Positions 9,983-19,240 of a stretch of 64,000 nucleotides of DNA are shown here, piece by piece (within the stretch, counting starts at the first letter, position 1; every line of letters begins with the position of its first letter). The DNA is taken from assembly GCA_003116975.1 (NCBI GenBank), contig BGKB01000262.1, positions 1 through 64,000 on the forward strand, given 5' to 3'. The notes under the pieces were generated by a model. That model saw nothing but the letters and a program-made list of their open reading frames with translations, was not told the origin of the DNA and made no database searches. Both the position numbers and the translations under genes were made by a program. The DNA is from Aurantiochytrium sp. KH105 (Eukaryota > Sar > Bigyra > Thraustochytrida > Thraustochytriidae).

Positions 9983-11845
9983 CTATGTCTCGTTGTCGGG
10001 GGCAGGACTGGAGTCCTCGTTGACTGCTTCGGTGGCGCGCGAGACCTGCAATCCGTCAAAAAGTCGATGAACAAGCTTTGACGTGATATTTGCTTTGCTT
10101 TCGTTGAGCATCCGTTTTATCTCAGATGTTACGGGGCGAAGCGCAATACGAGCGTCGATGAGCTGGCGTACTGAAGGGCAGGGAAGTCGATACATTGCGT
10201 TGGATTTCTCGTCTCGAGCAGCTTCCGCTTCTGCCTGGGCATCAACAATAGCGAGCTCCCCTCGTTGCAATCTTTCAAACGCAGCGTCGAGCGACACCTG
10301 ATCTTCCTTGTTGAGGAGACTTATAAAGTCATTTCGCTCTTGGCGAGGTGTAAGCCCTTCGTTGCTCATTTCGTCGTCGTCGTTGTCGTCGTTATTGTCG
10401 TCATCATTGTAATTTTTCGCATCCTCGTCTTCGGAATCATTCTCGCCGTCACTCCCGCCACCGCCGCCGCGACCACTCTCGCTGCTTTCGCTTTCGCTCT
10501 GCGAGTCGTCATCGTCGTCAGAGGAAGTCACACTCCTAGGTGCCCTTGCCGAAGGGCTTGGAAGCGTAAATGTGATTTTTCCATCACCATTCGCGTTGAC
10601 CTGAAAAAGACGCATTGGCTGTGCAGCAACAAATGAGTGATTGTCCTTGTCGTCAGGGTTGACATCGTCGGTCGACGACGTCGCAGGCTGTGCTGATGCG
10701 GACCCGAGACAAGCAGGCGATGTTCTTCGGTAAGAGTTGGTAGTAATCATATTTTGGAAGCGCTTGAGTTTTCCTCGCACTTCGGGATCGTCGGGTACGC
10801 GAAAAGCTGTCCAAGGTCGCGCCTTGTGGTATGTTTCGCTGCGACGCTCAGGATAACAGTGCAATACGCGCGTCGGCGGACGTGTATCAAGAGAATGTCC
10901 AGGAGGACACCTTTCAGGATCTGGAGAGTACCAGAGCGCGCTCATGCGGATACCCATGGAACTATGGTAGATGCGCAGGTCAACTGACTTGTCAGCAAAC
11001 AGATTTCCGTGCAGAGAATGAGGGTAACGCTGCCAATGCCATTCACGAGGCTCACAGACGCTTGTTCTGAGCCTCCACGGCTCGGAGTACCAGCGACCGT
11101 TAACTTGAACCTGTAGCAAACTGACTCCCTCTCGACGAAAATCTGGCAAACATACGCGGGCCCAAAGGTAGAATCGTGTCTTGAAGGAGGGTATCTCGGA
11201 AAGAACTAGACTGTACGAGCTCGAAGCGCTGTTCTCATGAAGGCGTTTGAGGCCTCCGATGCTCACCGAGGTTGTGGACACGGTTACAAAACTGGAGTCC
11301 CAATCTCGAGATCGAGGGTCGATCATGTTTAGATTCGTACGTGCATCCATGGTCCCATTCGGAGGGTTTGCAGGATCATCGTCTTGATTACTCTGCGTTG
11401 GCTTGTCTTCGTGCTTTCTCTTCGAGGAGCCCTCGGCGTGCTGATATAAATCAGGGCGTGCCGTAGGAGACTTACGCGGGACTGATCCTTTTGGGTTTTC
11501 AAAGGCTGCATCGATCCAGTCCTTTTTGGCTTTGGCCTTTGAGGCCATGCTCAGCGGCGCAACGACGTCTCGTGCATAGATGGCGAGGTGCACCATGCCT
11601 GGGACGATGCCCCAAGGAACGTAGCATTCTGAGTCACCACTCGACGACGAAGAATGGGAAGATCTCTCATCATCGTCGTCGTCGTCATGGTCATCGTTGT
11701 GCGCATCATTGCCATCGCCATGTCTGGAGGCGTTCGAACGGGCAGAGTCTTTAGTGTCATTATCATCCCTTGTTTCTCTTTCCTCCTTTTCTCCTTCTTG
11801 CTCTTCTCTTTCAAGGTCGATCTCCTTGTCTGTGTTCACATTCAT
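9983..11845 (-). CDS. acidic protein of unknown function with a possible beta-sandwich domain
   Basis: A 620-residue protein that I do not recognise. Residues 1-75 are extremely acidic (Glu/Asp runs). A compact segment at about 185-330 is rich in aromatic residues and alternating hydrophobics (for example FYLWARVCLPDF and NGRWYSEPWRL), which looks like a folded, mainly beta module. A second Asp/Glu/Ser-rich region (~430-500) includes long Asp runs, then a Gln/Glu/Ala-rich helix near 530-560. No signal peptide or membrane segment is visible. It converges on the carboxypeptidase gene with 87 bp between the stop codons. Function unassigned. Confidence 0.75.
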   Translation of the reverse strand: MNVNTDKEIDLEREEQEGEKEERETRDDNDTKDSARSNASRHGDGNDAHNDDHDDDDDDERSSHSSSSSGDSECYVPWGIVPGMVHLAIYARDVVAPLSMASKAKAKKDWIDAAFENPKGSVPRKSPTARPDLYQHAEGSSKRKHEDKPTQSNQDDDPANPPNGTMDARTNLNMIDPRSRDWDSSFVTVSTTSVSIGGLKRLHENSASSSYSLVLSEIPSFKTRFYLWARVCLPDFRREGVSLLQVQVNGRWYSEPWRLRTSVCEPREWHWQRYPHSLHGNLFADKSVDLRIYHSSMGIRMSALWYSPDPERCPPGHSLDTRPPTRVLHCYPERRSETYHKARPWTAFRVPDDPEVRGKLKRFQNMITTNSYRRTSPACLGSASAQPATSSTDDVNPDDKDNHSFVAAQPMRLFQVNANGDGKITFTLPSPSARAPRSVTSSDDDDDSQSESESSESGRGGGGGSDGENDSEDEDAKNYNDDDNNDDNDDDEMSNEGLTPRQERNDFISLLNKEDQVSLDAAFERLQRGELAIVDAQAEAEAARDEKSNAMYRLPCPSVRQLIDARIALRPVTSEIKRMLNESKANITSKLVHRLFDGLQVSRATEAVNEDSSPAPDNET

Positions 11846-12160
11846 TTGCGCGAAGAAGAATCAAGGTATGCGCTTCAACGAGCGCGAACTTGGGCGCGTA
11901 CTGAGAGCTGAGCAGAAAGGCTGGCTGGCGTCGGTGCTAACACGCAAACGCGCATGGGTGAGTCGAGCGAGCGTTAGTGCGCCTGGAGCTCACGCTCATA
12001 AAGTGCGTGCCGATTTTTATGAACATAAGTTGAGAGATCCGTTGAGCGTCACGTGTGGCTCTGCACTGCTAGCAAGCAGGCAGGCTGTGGCCCAGTCCGG
12101 GGCTTACTCATACTGAGCTGAGAAACTCGATTTAAGATGTAGAAGGAGTTCCTGGGACGC
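11846..12160. other. intergenic region upstream of the acidic protein gene
   Basis: About 315 bp presumably holding the promoter of the minus-strand acidic protein gene. The motif ACTGAGCTGAG occurs at 12112-12122 (see findings). Nothing else is recognisable. Confidence 0.4.
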
Positions 12161-12162
12161 TA

Positions 12163-13326
12163 GGGTAAAACCTCCGATTTGCACATCACACCGATTTGCT
12201 ACAGAATCGGCGCCCGAGAAATCGTATAGGAGTTAACTACTACTCACTAAGACCATGTTGTAAATCAATGGTATTTTTTATAGGCCATAAAATAAGCCTA
12301 ATAAGCCGGCCAATACATTTGTATGAGAAAACGTGTATCAATGGATTCCTGGCGGCCGAAGGACATGTACGATCTCGAGCGACTTAAAGGCATCGAGGCT
12401 CAAGACAAGTCCCGTGAGGCTGCAATCAAGGCGAAGAAACAGAAGACGGTCAAACAATTCGTTGAAGAAGCAGGTGTCCGCGCTTTCCTACTCCAATAAG
12501 GATTTCTCGTTCGAGTTTGCGCGAGACGACAAGATTACAAAAACAAAACTCATTGAGGTCCTACAACTCGCAGGGAAACGTGTTTCGATTCAGCGGTCTC
12601 GGCAAGAGCTGCTGGAGCTTGTACGTTCCCTCTCTGCAAGCTCAGAGGAACATGTCTCAGAAGAGGCGAGCTCATCACGCGAACCAAACCCTCCTCAGAA
12701 CGCTGATGAAGTTCCAGCTGGAACGTCGGAGAGCGTTCCGGATACAATGGAAGAGGAGGATCTCGTGAAAGCGGCACTTTTTGCAAACGCTGCTCTTTCT
12801 GGGTACACAGGCGGCAAGCTAAACGTTGCCATTTGGTGAGCTACTTGACCAAGATCAAACAATGGGATAAAAACCTTCCTTGGCAAGCCAAACGTGCACA
12901 ACTTTTTAGCATGACCGTAGAGTTCATTCGATCACTCCCTGAGATCGCTAATCCTGGCCTATGTCAGCTGGAATCGTCGCCACAAGCGAAATAGATAGTA
13001 AAGGTGTCTCGTAGAGAAAAGTAACACTAGACCAATTCCGGTAAAAGCAAACCAATACAAAAATACGTATGTTCTTAAAACCAGACTCAGAAGCATTGCG
13101 CAAAATCTGCGTGTGGAAATCATAGGTCGGTGGCTCCGTGGCGAGGAAAAATCTGCAAACTATAATTGATCTCAAGCAACACCAATCGACTGAGTTCGTT
13201 CACTGATCAAACTACGAGCTCTCCATGCTCGTTCGCACGCTCTACACGACTCCTACAACCAAAAGTTGATTTTTGATCGAAAAATGATTTTTCTAACATT
13301 GATGTTGAAAATCGGAGGTTTTACCC
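12163..13326 (+). mobile_element. TIR element, copy A (TA target duplication)
   Basis: A 1164-bp unit bounded by inverted termini (GGGTAAAACCTCCGATTT at 12163-12180 and its complement at 13309-13326) and flanked by TA on both sides (12161-12162, 13327-13328). A second copy of about 98% identity by eye lies inverted at 36484-37650. TA duplication with short TIRs is typical of Tc1/mariner-type cut-and-paste elements, though other superfamilies can also duplicate TA. No DDE transposase is recognisable at this size, so it is probably non-autonomous. The end sequences, the flanking TA and the matching second copy make the boundaries firm; the superfamily is inferred. Confidence 0.88.
12341..12994 (+). 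pseudogene. element-internal coding remnant in three collinear frames (copy A)
   Basis: An ATG at 12341 opens a lysine-rich segment (MDSWRPKDMYDLERLKG at its start) that ends in a stop near 12499. Protein-like sequence continues in the +1 frame from about 12475 to a TGA at 12837, with a coiled or helical Leu/Glu segment and a Ser/Glu/Pro linker. It then returns to the first frame from about 12836 to a TAG at 12992, with TKIKQWDKNLPWQAKRAQLF. The three pieces together would give about 215 residues. I see no GT-AG intron at either join, so a decayed ORF with two compensating frame changes is the simplest reading. Family unknown. Confidence 0.45.
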
Positions 13327-13328
13327 TA

Positions 13329-13661
13329 CCTTCCGGGCGTCTTTGGAAGCACCTCGGACCTCACGATCTATTTTCCCACCTCATCACTCATGTCAGTCAA
13401 GAATAAAAAAAAGTAAGTTGCCTTGTAAAGATTCCACTTGAAGAAATGGAGAGCGCTGTCAGATCGACTTGCAGGAGCGCTGACAAGCTGTCGAATAGGC
13501 CAAAAGCAAATATGCTTGTGTGATTTTCTAGAACTGAGCTGAGGAGGTTTGCATGACGTTTACGAGAATGACTACCCGTGAGGAATAGAGCGTCGATTCA
13601 TTTGACACCTAGTGCCGCTTCGCGGCCAAAACACATGATCAAGAGAACGAAACTTTGCTGC
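13329..13661. other. intergenic, no gene seen
   Basis: About 330 bp between the TIR element and the 3' end of the phosphatase gene. It carries another ACTGAGCTGAG motif at 13534-13544 and otherwise no supported feature. Confidence 0.4.
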
Positions 13662-14456
13662 CTAGGCCAACGTCAACGGCTGAAGGCGAGGCAGGGGGGT
13701 GCGTTCGAGACGCGTGACTGATCCCGTTTGAAGATGGTCTCCAAAGCGATGCAGGGCAGGGGGAAAGTCGCCTTGGAAACCTGTGCGCAGAATTTGCAAG
13801 ACATCTCCATGCGCAACGATAACGATGATCTTGCCCTCGAACTCGCGGTCTAGTTTAAGAACGCGAGAAGCGGCGCGTTTGAGCACGGAGGCGGGTGATT
13901 CGGCGCCAAACTGCTCGTGCAGAGCAGAATACTTGTCGTACTCCCAAACTTCCTTGTACTTTGCATCTGACTGACCGTCGAGAGATCCGAAAAAGCGCTC
14001 CCGAAAGTCGACACATGTCTCGACGCTAGACGGCGACATGCCGAGTTCCTCGGCGACGATGGCAGCGGTGCGACGGGTGCGCAAAAAGTCCGAGCAGCGG
14101 ATAATTACTGCATCGGGAATCTGTTCTTCCGTAAGCCCTTTGTCAAGACAGTGAGCCTTGAGACGGTTGCCTGCGCGGCGCGCCTGCTCTTCGCCCCGAG
14201 GCGTGAGCGTATGTTTGACAGTGCCTACGCTAGGGGCGCTGCTAATCGTCCCGGACACGTTTGCCTCGCTCTGACCGTGGCGCACGAGGAAGACATCGTT
14301 TTGAAAGGCCGGCGCGTTGCGAAAAGTGTTGGCTATATCGTACCCGAGAAGCGCGCATTGTTGCCTGTATCTGCGCAAAAAGAAGAGGCCCGCTGCTGCG
14401 GCCGCCGCGAAGCCTGCTGCGACCGCTAGGGTCGCCGACGACGCCTTGCTGCTCAT
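13662..14456 (-). CDS. histidine phosphatase (phosphoglycerate-mutase superfamily), membrane-anchored
   Basis: A 264-residue protein. Residues 7-27 form an Ala/Leu/Gly hydrophobic segment followed by RRYRQQ, a likely signal anchor. The catalytic domain follows: LVRHGQSEAN near 57-66 (phospho-accepting His60), LTPRGEEQARRAGNRL near 84-99, FRERFFGSLDG with the probable acid Glu153, and VAHGDVLQ with the second His at 216. These are the core motifs of branch 1 histidine phosphatases. Substrate cannot be read from the sequence; relatives act on sugar phosphates or phosphoproteins. The anchor suggests a membrane-associated rather than glycolytic role. Confidence 0.88.
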   Translation of the reverse strand: MSSKASSATLAVAAGFAAAAAAGLFFLRRYRQQCALLGYDIANTFRNAPAFQNDVFLVRHGQSEANVSGTISSAPSVGTVKHTLTPRGEEQARRAGNRLKAHCLDKGLTEEQIPDAVIIRCSDFLRTRRTAAIVAEELGMSPSSVETCVDFRERFFGSLDGQSDAKYKEVWEYDKYSALHEQFGAESPASVLKRAASRVLKLDREFEGKIIVIVAHGDVLQILRTGFQGDFPPALHRFGDHLQTGSVTRLERTPLPRLQPLTLA

Positions 14457-14579
14457 GATGAACGATGTGCTGTGTGACGGGCTCTGCGTACGTGCTCCTC
14501 CACGGTGAAACCTGTAAGGTCGCTCTGCGCCGCTCGAGCTCGCGCAGCCACACCCCTCCTCGCCTTCGCCCGCCCACCC

Positions 14580-14612
<33 letters not shown>

Positions 14613-14614
14613 TG
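14580..14614. repeat. (GCGT)n microsatellite
   Basis: About eight perfect GCGT/TGCG units lie 125 bp upstream of the phosphatase start codon. Confidence 0.9.
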
Positions 14615-15151
14615 TGCGGGGCCGCGTTGCGCGGGCTCGCTCAATTCTTATTTGATTTGGGCAATTTGGGAACGACTAGGAAATGACGCGACGTGGTGGC
14701 GCACCAGTAAAGCATGCGGCTGAAACGTGCGTGCTTGGCCGAAGATGACAAAGCAGCGGTCGGGAGCATCGTGGCTGTCGTGCGTGTGGCGGGAGTCTCT
14801 ACATGCGACCAGGATAGTTATTTGATAGCTTTCGTGGGTCTCGCAATAGAACAGTTAGGGACGTCGGGACAAAGTTAAAGAGGAAGCGAGCGACGACTCA
14901 GAAGGAGAGCTGCTAGGATTCAATGACGTCGATGTTCATCGGCATCCTGGCATTTGTCGATTTTCATGGCCATACGAATGGATTGATTTGCCTTGGGAAA
15001 TGATGGATGATCTGAAGCCAATCCAGTTAGACCCAGCCAAACGCCACTCCACCGGCGGAGTCGTTTTTTCTCGGATTCATCCAAGAATGCATTCACATCA
15101 AAATGCCACGCCTCCTTTCTCGCGGGTCTTTCTCTGCAAAGTTTGCAAAGA

Positions 15152-15267
15152 TTGGCTTCTTCTTCAGTTGGCCTCAAAATCAGGCAGGCGACGAAGGACG
15201 GACGTCGCCGCGTCTTTCAATTTCTGCTTGATCGCCTGATTTTGAGGCCAACTGAAGAAGAAGCCAA
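15152..15267. repeat. perfect 34-bp inverted repeat (potential hairpin) upstream of the NIPA-like gene
   Basis: The left arm (15152-15185) and right arm (15234-15267) are exact reverse complements over 34 bp, separated by 48 bp. The loop has its own smaller stem (GGCGACG near 15187 pairing with CGTCGCC near 15203). The right arm ends 32 bp before the ATG at 15300, so if transcribed the structure would sit in the 5' leader. No target-site duplication flanks the arms, which argues against a simple MITE. Confidence 0.9.
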
Positions 15268-15299
15268 AGCTTCAACCAGCGAGGGACGCGAGGCGCGCG

Positions 15300-16481
15300 A
15301 TGGTGGCCGCGTGGGTGATTGGCGTGCTGCTGGCGATCGGCGCGGCCCTGGCGGCAGCGATCGGAGACAACCTTGTCAAGCGTGCGTGTTTGGACAGAGC
15401 GCAAGAGCTGAAGCGGCGCGATGCCGGGAACCGTCGCGAGCTGCAGCATCTCGGTGCGACAGAACCTGGGAATGACCAGGACCACGACCAAAGCCAGGCC
15501 AACTCACTAGGAACCGATGCAGAGGACGCGGAGGACGTAAAGGCCTTGTGGCAGCGACCTACCTGGCTCTTGGGCATATTTTGCATGGTGGTTCTCAATG
15601 CGGGCATGACCGTAGCTTCGTTTGCCTTTGTGGATGCCTCCATGACAATCCCATTTGGTGGCCTCCATATTTGTTTCAACATTCCGCTTGCTCGCTATAT
15701 TAATGGGGAACGATTCTCGCTACGCGCGATCATGTTCAACGGGATCATCCTCGCCGGTGTAATGGTCGTCCTCTTGTTTGGAAACCACGGTAGCCGCACA
15801 TTTACCGCGGAAGAGCTGGTCGAAATTGCTGCGGCACCGGGCTTCATTGTTGCTTCCTGCGTTATGATTGGGTCGACTGCGACGATTTGGACATTTCTAG
15901 CTCAATCCAAGATCCAGGCGCGCCGGCGAGTGGGGTGGACGTTGTTTGCCGGAATGGTTGGCAGCATCACCCAGACCTTTGCCAAGGCCATGTCCGAATG
16001 CATCAAGGATGGTGCGTGGACTATGCCCATTACATACGTATGCATCCTTCTCACGATTGGATCTGCGTTGTCCCAAGTGATATTCTTGAACAAATGTCTC
16101 GATCGGTATCCTGCATTTTTTGTGGTGCCTCTGGTGAACAGTACGATCATCATTGTCGGCTCTGTATACGCAGCTATTTATTTTCAAGAAGTGAACCGAT
16201 GGACTCTTAAAAGTAGAATTTGCGTGCCCATTGGCATCTTTCTCACCGGTGTGGGTATCTTTTTGCTCTCCTTTGCCGAATCAGAAAAGGAGCTCGAGCA
16301 AGCTTTTTCAAGTGATGAGGACGAGGACGAAGAAGAAGATGTCGACGACCACCATGGCCGTCATGGAGACGTGGAACATGGTCATGATGGACAGCGGCAC
16401 GAGCAGTCTGACGAGACCTCGAGCTTGATGCGCCCGCTGACGGGCAACGCCAATCGAGGCGGCTACGATTCGTTAGAGTGA
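15300..16481 (+). CDS. NIPA-like magnesium transporter / DMT-superfamily membrane protein
   Basis: A 393-residue polytopic protein with about nine hydrophobic helices (first ~4-24, then ~95-115, ~125-140, ~150-165, ~180-200, ~215-230, ~240-260, ~275-290, ~305-325). The long loop after the first helix and the run around ARYINGERFSLRAIMFNG resemble the NIPA/DMT fold. The C-terminal ~65 residues are cytosolic, with an Asp/Glu run then His/Asp-rich sequence (DDHHGRHGDVEHGHD) that could bind divalent metal. Magnesium as substrate is inferred from the family. The ATG at 15300 begins directly at the first helix. A strong inverted repeat lies just upstream. Confidence 0.7.
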   Translation: MVAAWVIGVLLAIGAALAAAIGDNLVKRACLDRAQELKRRDAGNRRELQHLGATEPGNDQDHDQSQANSLGTDAEDAEDVKALWQRPTWLLGIFCMVVLNAGMTVASFAFVDASMTIPFGGLHICFNIPLARYINGERFSLRAIMFNGIILAGVMVVLLFGNHGSRTFTAEELVEIAAAPGFIVASCVMIGSTATIWTFLAQSKIQARRRVGWTLFAGMVGSITQTFAKAMSECIKDGAWTMPITYVCILLTIGSALSQVIFLNKCLDRYPAFFVVPLVNSTIIIVGSVYAAIYFQEVNRWTLKSRICVPIGIFLTGVGIFLLSFAESEKELEQAFSSDEDEDEEEDVDDHHGRHGDVEHGHDGQRHEQSDETSSLMRPLTGNANRGGYDSLE

Positions 16482-16714
16482 ACGGGACGAGCTGGGCGCT
16501 GGCCCGGAACAACAGGGACTAAAGAAAGTTCGGAAATATCGAAAACATAGGTTTACATGCCCTCAAAGATTGATAGGGCTTGTGCGGGCACACCGAACCT
16601 GCATGCCACTCTTTTCAGTTTTTATAAAGAAAGGAAATTTGATTTTTATCTACTTTCGAAGTTAAGCTGGGGGATGTCATGTATGTGAACCTTTATGTGA
16701 ACGAGATTTCCGAC
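16482..16714. other. short convergent intergenic region
   Basis: The 3' ends of the NIPA-like and acyl-CoA synthetase genes face each other across about 230 bp. The region is AT-richer and presumably contains both polyadenylation sites. Confidence 0.4.
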
Positions 16715-19240
16715 TTAGCTGGCGGCCTGAGGCTGCGCCACGTCAGGAACTGTCGTGTCAACCTTGGCCGCAAGGGGCGAAGCGGCGTCCTTGCTCTCGG
16801 CGTCGTCGGTTTCGTTGGCAGGCTTGGCCTCCGTCGTGACCTCCGAAGGTGAACCGCTCTCGGCCGTGACAGGCTCGGCGACATTGGCCTCCGGGTTCGC
16901 AGCTCCAGCAGCGCTCTCGTCGCCAGAGATCTTGCGCGGTACCCGGTCGATGGGGCAAGGGACGTATGTGAGATCCTTGCTGTCGCCCTCGTGCGCATAC
17001 ACATGGTCAATGACAGCCTTGAACTTTTCGTCGACAAAGTTGCGCTTGAGCTTGAGCGTCGGCGTGAGCTCGCCACCAACGATGGAGATGTCGTAAGGGA
17101 GAATGGTGAATCTGCCAATCTTCCAGGCGTTGCTCTGGCAGGCGTCGCCGTTGGCGTTGGTCTTGGAGATGGCGTCTCGGACATGCTCGATCCACTTGGA
17201 GTCGGTCATTGCCTTTTGAATTGTGCGCGTGGAGTCAGAACCAATGCTTCGCACATCGGGGTCGAGGTTGTCCGAGCCCGGGAACTCGCCAGTGGCGCCC
17301 TCGGCGCGAAGCGTGATAAGCATAATGTTGAACTTGCGCTTGTCGCCGATCATGATTGCGTTCGCAACGCCGGAGGCAAGGGACTTGACGGCGTCTTCCA
17401 TGGGCAGGGGCGCAATGTTCTCGCCACCGGCGCCAATAATGATCTCCTTGTAGCGACCGGTGATGACAAACATGTTCTTCTTGGAACAGGCGCCCTTGTC
17501 ACCGGAATGGTACCATCCGTGGCGATCGATGGCCGAAGCGTTTTTGCGCTCGACCTCGGCGACGTGTTCCTCGCCGAGCTTGGGATTGGCCATGTAGCCG
17601 AGCATGACGGAGCGTCCGCGGAAGCAGACTTCGCCCTGCTCCTCCTCGGAGGGGTGGAAGATGTCCTTGGCCCGCGCCGGCTCACGAAGCTCGCCGAGAC
17701 CCGTCTCGGCACTGTCGCCGCCCTCGGCCTTTTGGAAGACCCGAACGTCCATCCCGGGCAGAGTGTGGCCGACCGTACCGAATTGGTGGGCCTTGATGGA
17801 GTTGCCGGTGACACCTCCCGTGCTCTCGCTGGCGCCGTAGACATCAAGGATCGCAATGCCGATGCCAGCAAAGTATTCTTGGACCTCGCGAGACATGGGC
17901 GCGGCGCCAGAGATGGCAAACTTGAGACGGGTGAAACCGAGGGCCTCCTTGACCTTGCTCAGGACCTTTTTCTCGGCAAAGCCATAGTTGGAGGGCTTAC
18001 CGCCGGAGCCGCCGACCTCGAGGTTGCGCTGGTATTCGAGACCCTTCTTTTTGCTGTACTGAACAATCTTCTTCTTGAGGCCCTTGACGGAGGCGCCCTT
18101 GGCGCGCATCTTGGCCATGATCTTTTCGTAGACGCGGGGGACGCCCAGAAAAGCGGTAGGCTGCACCGTCTTGACACGGTCAATGAGCGTTCCGGTCTTG
18201 AGATCGTAGGGACGCACAAAGTAGACGGCGTGGTGACTCTCGCGAAAGGCGGTCACGACGAGAGGAAGGAGAACGTCCATCTCTTGGCCCGCAATATGGG
18301 AGAGCGGGAGATAGGAGAGGTGGCTCTCCGGGCCAGAGCGGCCAAAGTCCTCGAGGGTGCTAACGATGCTGGTGATCGCGAAGCAGAGGTTGTCATGGCT
18401 GAGCATGACGGCCTTGGGAAGACCGGTGGTGCCACTGGTAAAGACGAGCTCGGCACAGTCGCCCGGGTTCTGGGCCTCGATCCGGGCGTCGACCTCGGTG
18501 GGGGGAGTGATTTCGCCGAGCGCGAGGGCCTCCTGCCAAGACATGACCTTGACCTTGGAACCGTCCTCGCGCGTGATGGTCTTGACCATGGGCAGGTAGG
18601 CCCAGCAGACGATGGCCTTGAGGTCCGGGGCGTCCTCGACGGCGGCGCGGAGCATGGTGAACTCCTTTTCCACGCCGCAAAAGGCCACGGCAGTGTCCGT
18701 GTAGCGGAGCTTGTAGCGGACCTGCTCGGCGGTGTCCGTGGGGTAGATGCCTGCGGGGAGGGTCGTGGAGAGCGTGGCGGCCATTTGGGCCATGAGCCAA
18801 AAGGGAGAGTTGAAGCCGAAGATGGTCACGCCGTCGAAGCGCTCGGCGCCGAGGGCGGCGATGGCGCGCGCCATGGCGTGGGAGTCTGCGTAGTACTGGC
18901 CAAAGGTCCAGGTGCGCCACTTGTCGAGGGGCAGAGAGTCGGGGATCTTGCCGTCGGCGCCGATCTCGGGCACGGGCCACTCGACGGCGAGCGCGACTTC
19001 GTCCTTGGAGGCCTCGGCGGCCTTGCGGAACATTTTCGAGAGCGTCATGGCGGGCGTCGTTGCCTCGCTCGCGACGCCCTTGGCCGCGAAGATGATCTCC
19101 CTGCGCTCCGCCTTGTTGCTCACATAGTACGGCCCCTTCTCCGGGTCATACGGCCCGGGCGCAACCTCCTCCGTCACCTCGTACCCCTGCACGGCCGGGA
19201 CCTCGCCCGGCGCCGCGGGCTTCGACCCCGAGCACCCCAT
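16715..19240 (-). CDS. long-chain acyl-CoA synthetase, bubblegum (ACSBG)-type
   Basis: An 841-residue AMP-forming enzyme activating long-chain fatty acids to acyl-CoA. The start is placed at 19240 (MGCSGSKP); an upstream in-frame extension of ~120 residues is Arg-rich repeat translation. The second-residue Gly followed by Cys and Ser is a textbook N-myristoyl/palmitoyl signal, so membrane association is likely. AMP-binding motif LVFTSGTTGLPKAVMLSHDN near 262-281; VYGASESTGG near 465; GWYHSGDKG with the adenylate Asp near 573; ITGRYKEIIIGAGGENIAP follows. The ACSBG-type insert rich in Lys (KKKIVQYSKKKG) is present near 395. The C-terminal ~70 residues are Ala/Glu/Thr-rich and disordered. In oleaginous protists such enzymes feed lipid synthesis. 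Confidence 0.92.
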   Translation of the reverse strand: MGCSGSKPAAPGEVPAVQGYEVTEEVAPGPYDPEKGPYYVSNKAERREIIFAAKGVASEATTPAMTLSKMFRKAAEASKDEVALAVEWPVPEIGADGKIPDSLPLDKWRTWTFGQYYADSHAMARAIAALGAERFDGVTIFGFNSPFWLMAQMAATLSTTLPAGIYPTDTAEQVRYKLRYTDTAVAFCGVEKEFTMLRAAVEDAPDLKAIVCWAYLPMVKTITREDGSKVKVMSWQEALALGEITPPTEVDARIEAQNPGDCAELVFTSGTTGLPKAVMLSHDNLCFAITSIVSTLEDFGRSGPESHLSYLPLSHIAGQEMDVLLPLVVTAFRESHHAVYFVRPYDLKTGTLIDRVKTVQPTAFLGVPRVYEKIMAKMRAKGASVKGLKKKIVQYSKKKGLEYQRNLEVGGSGGKPSNYGFAEKKVLSKVKEALGFTRLKFAISGAAPMSREVQEYFAGIGIAILDVYGASESTGGVTGNSIKAHQFGTVGHTLPGMDVRVFQKAEGGDSAETGLGELREPARAKDIFHPSEEEQGEVCFRGRSVMLGYMANPKLGEEHVAEVERKNASAIDRHGWYHSGDKGACSKKNMFVITGRYKEIIIGAGGENIAPLPMEDAVKSLASGVANAIMIGDKRKFNIMLITLRAEGATGEFPGSDNLDPDVRSIGSDSTRTIQKAMTDSKWIEHVRDAISKTNANGDACQSNAWKIGRFTILPYDISIVGGELTPTLKLKRNFVDEKFKAVIDHVYAHEGDSKDLTYVPCPIDRVPRKISGDESAAGAANPEANVAEPVTAESGSPSEVTTEAKPANETDDAESKDAASPLAAKVDTTVPDVAQPQAAS

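Larger units (their letters stand above)
14457..15299. promoter_or_regulatory. divergent upstream region of phosphatase and NIPA-like genes
   Basis: About 840 bp shared by two divergent genes. It contains a (GCGT)n microsatellite at 14580-14614 and, close to the NIPA-like start, a perfect 34-bp inverted repeat (separate entry). No internal ORF looks like a gene. Confidence 0.5.

Noticed and set aside
15152-15267. Small MITE with 34-bp TIRs
   Set aside because: No target-site duplication at the arm boundaries and no second copy in the window, so it is listed as an inverted repeat instead.
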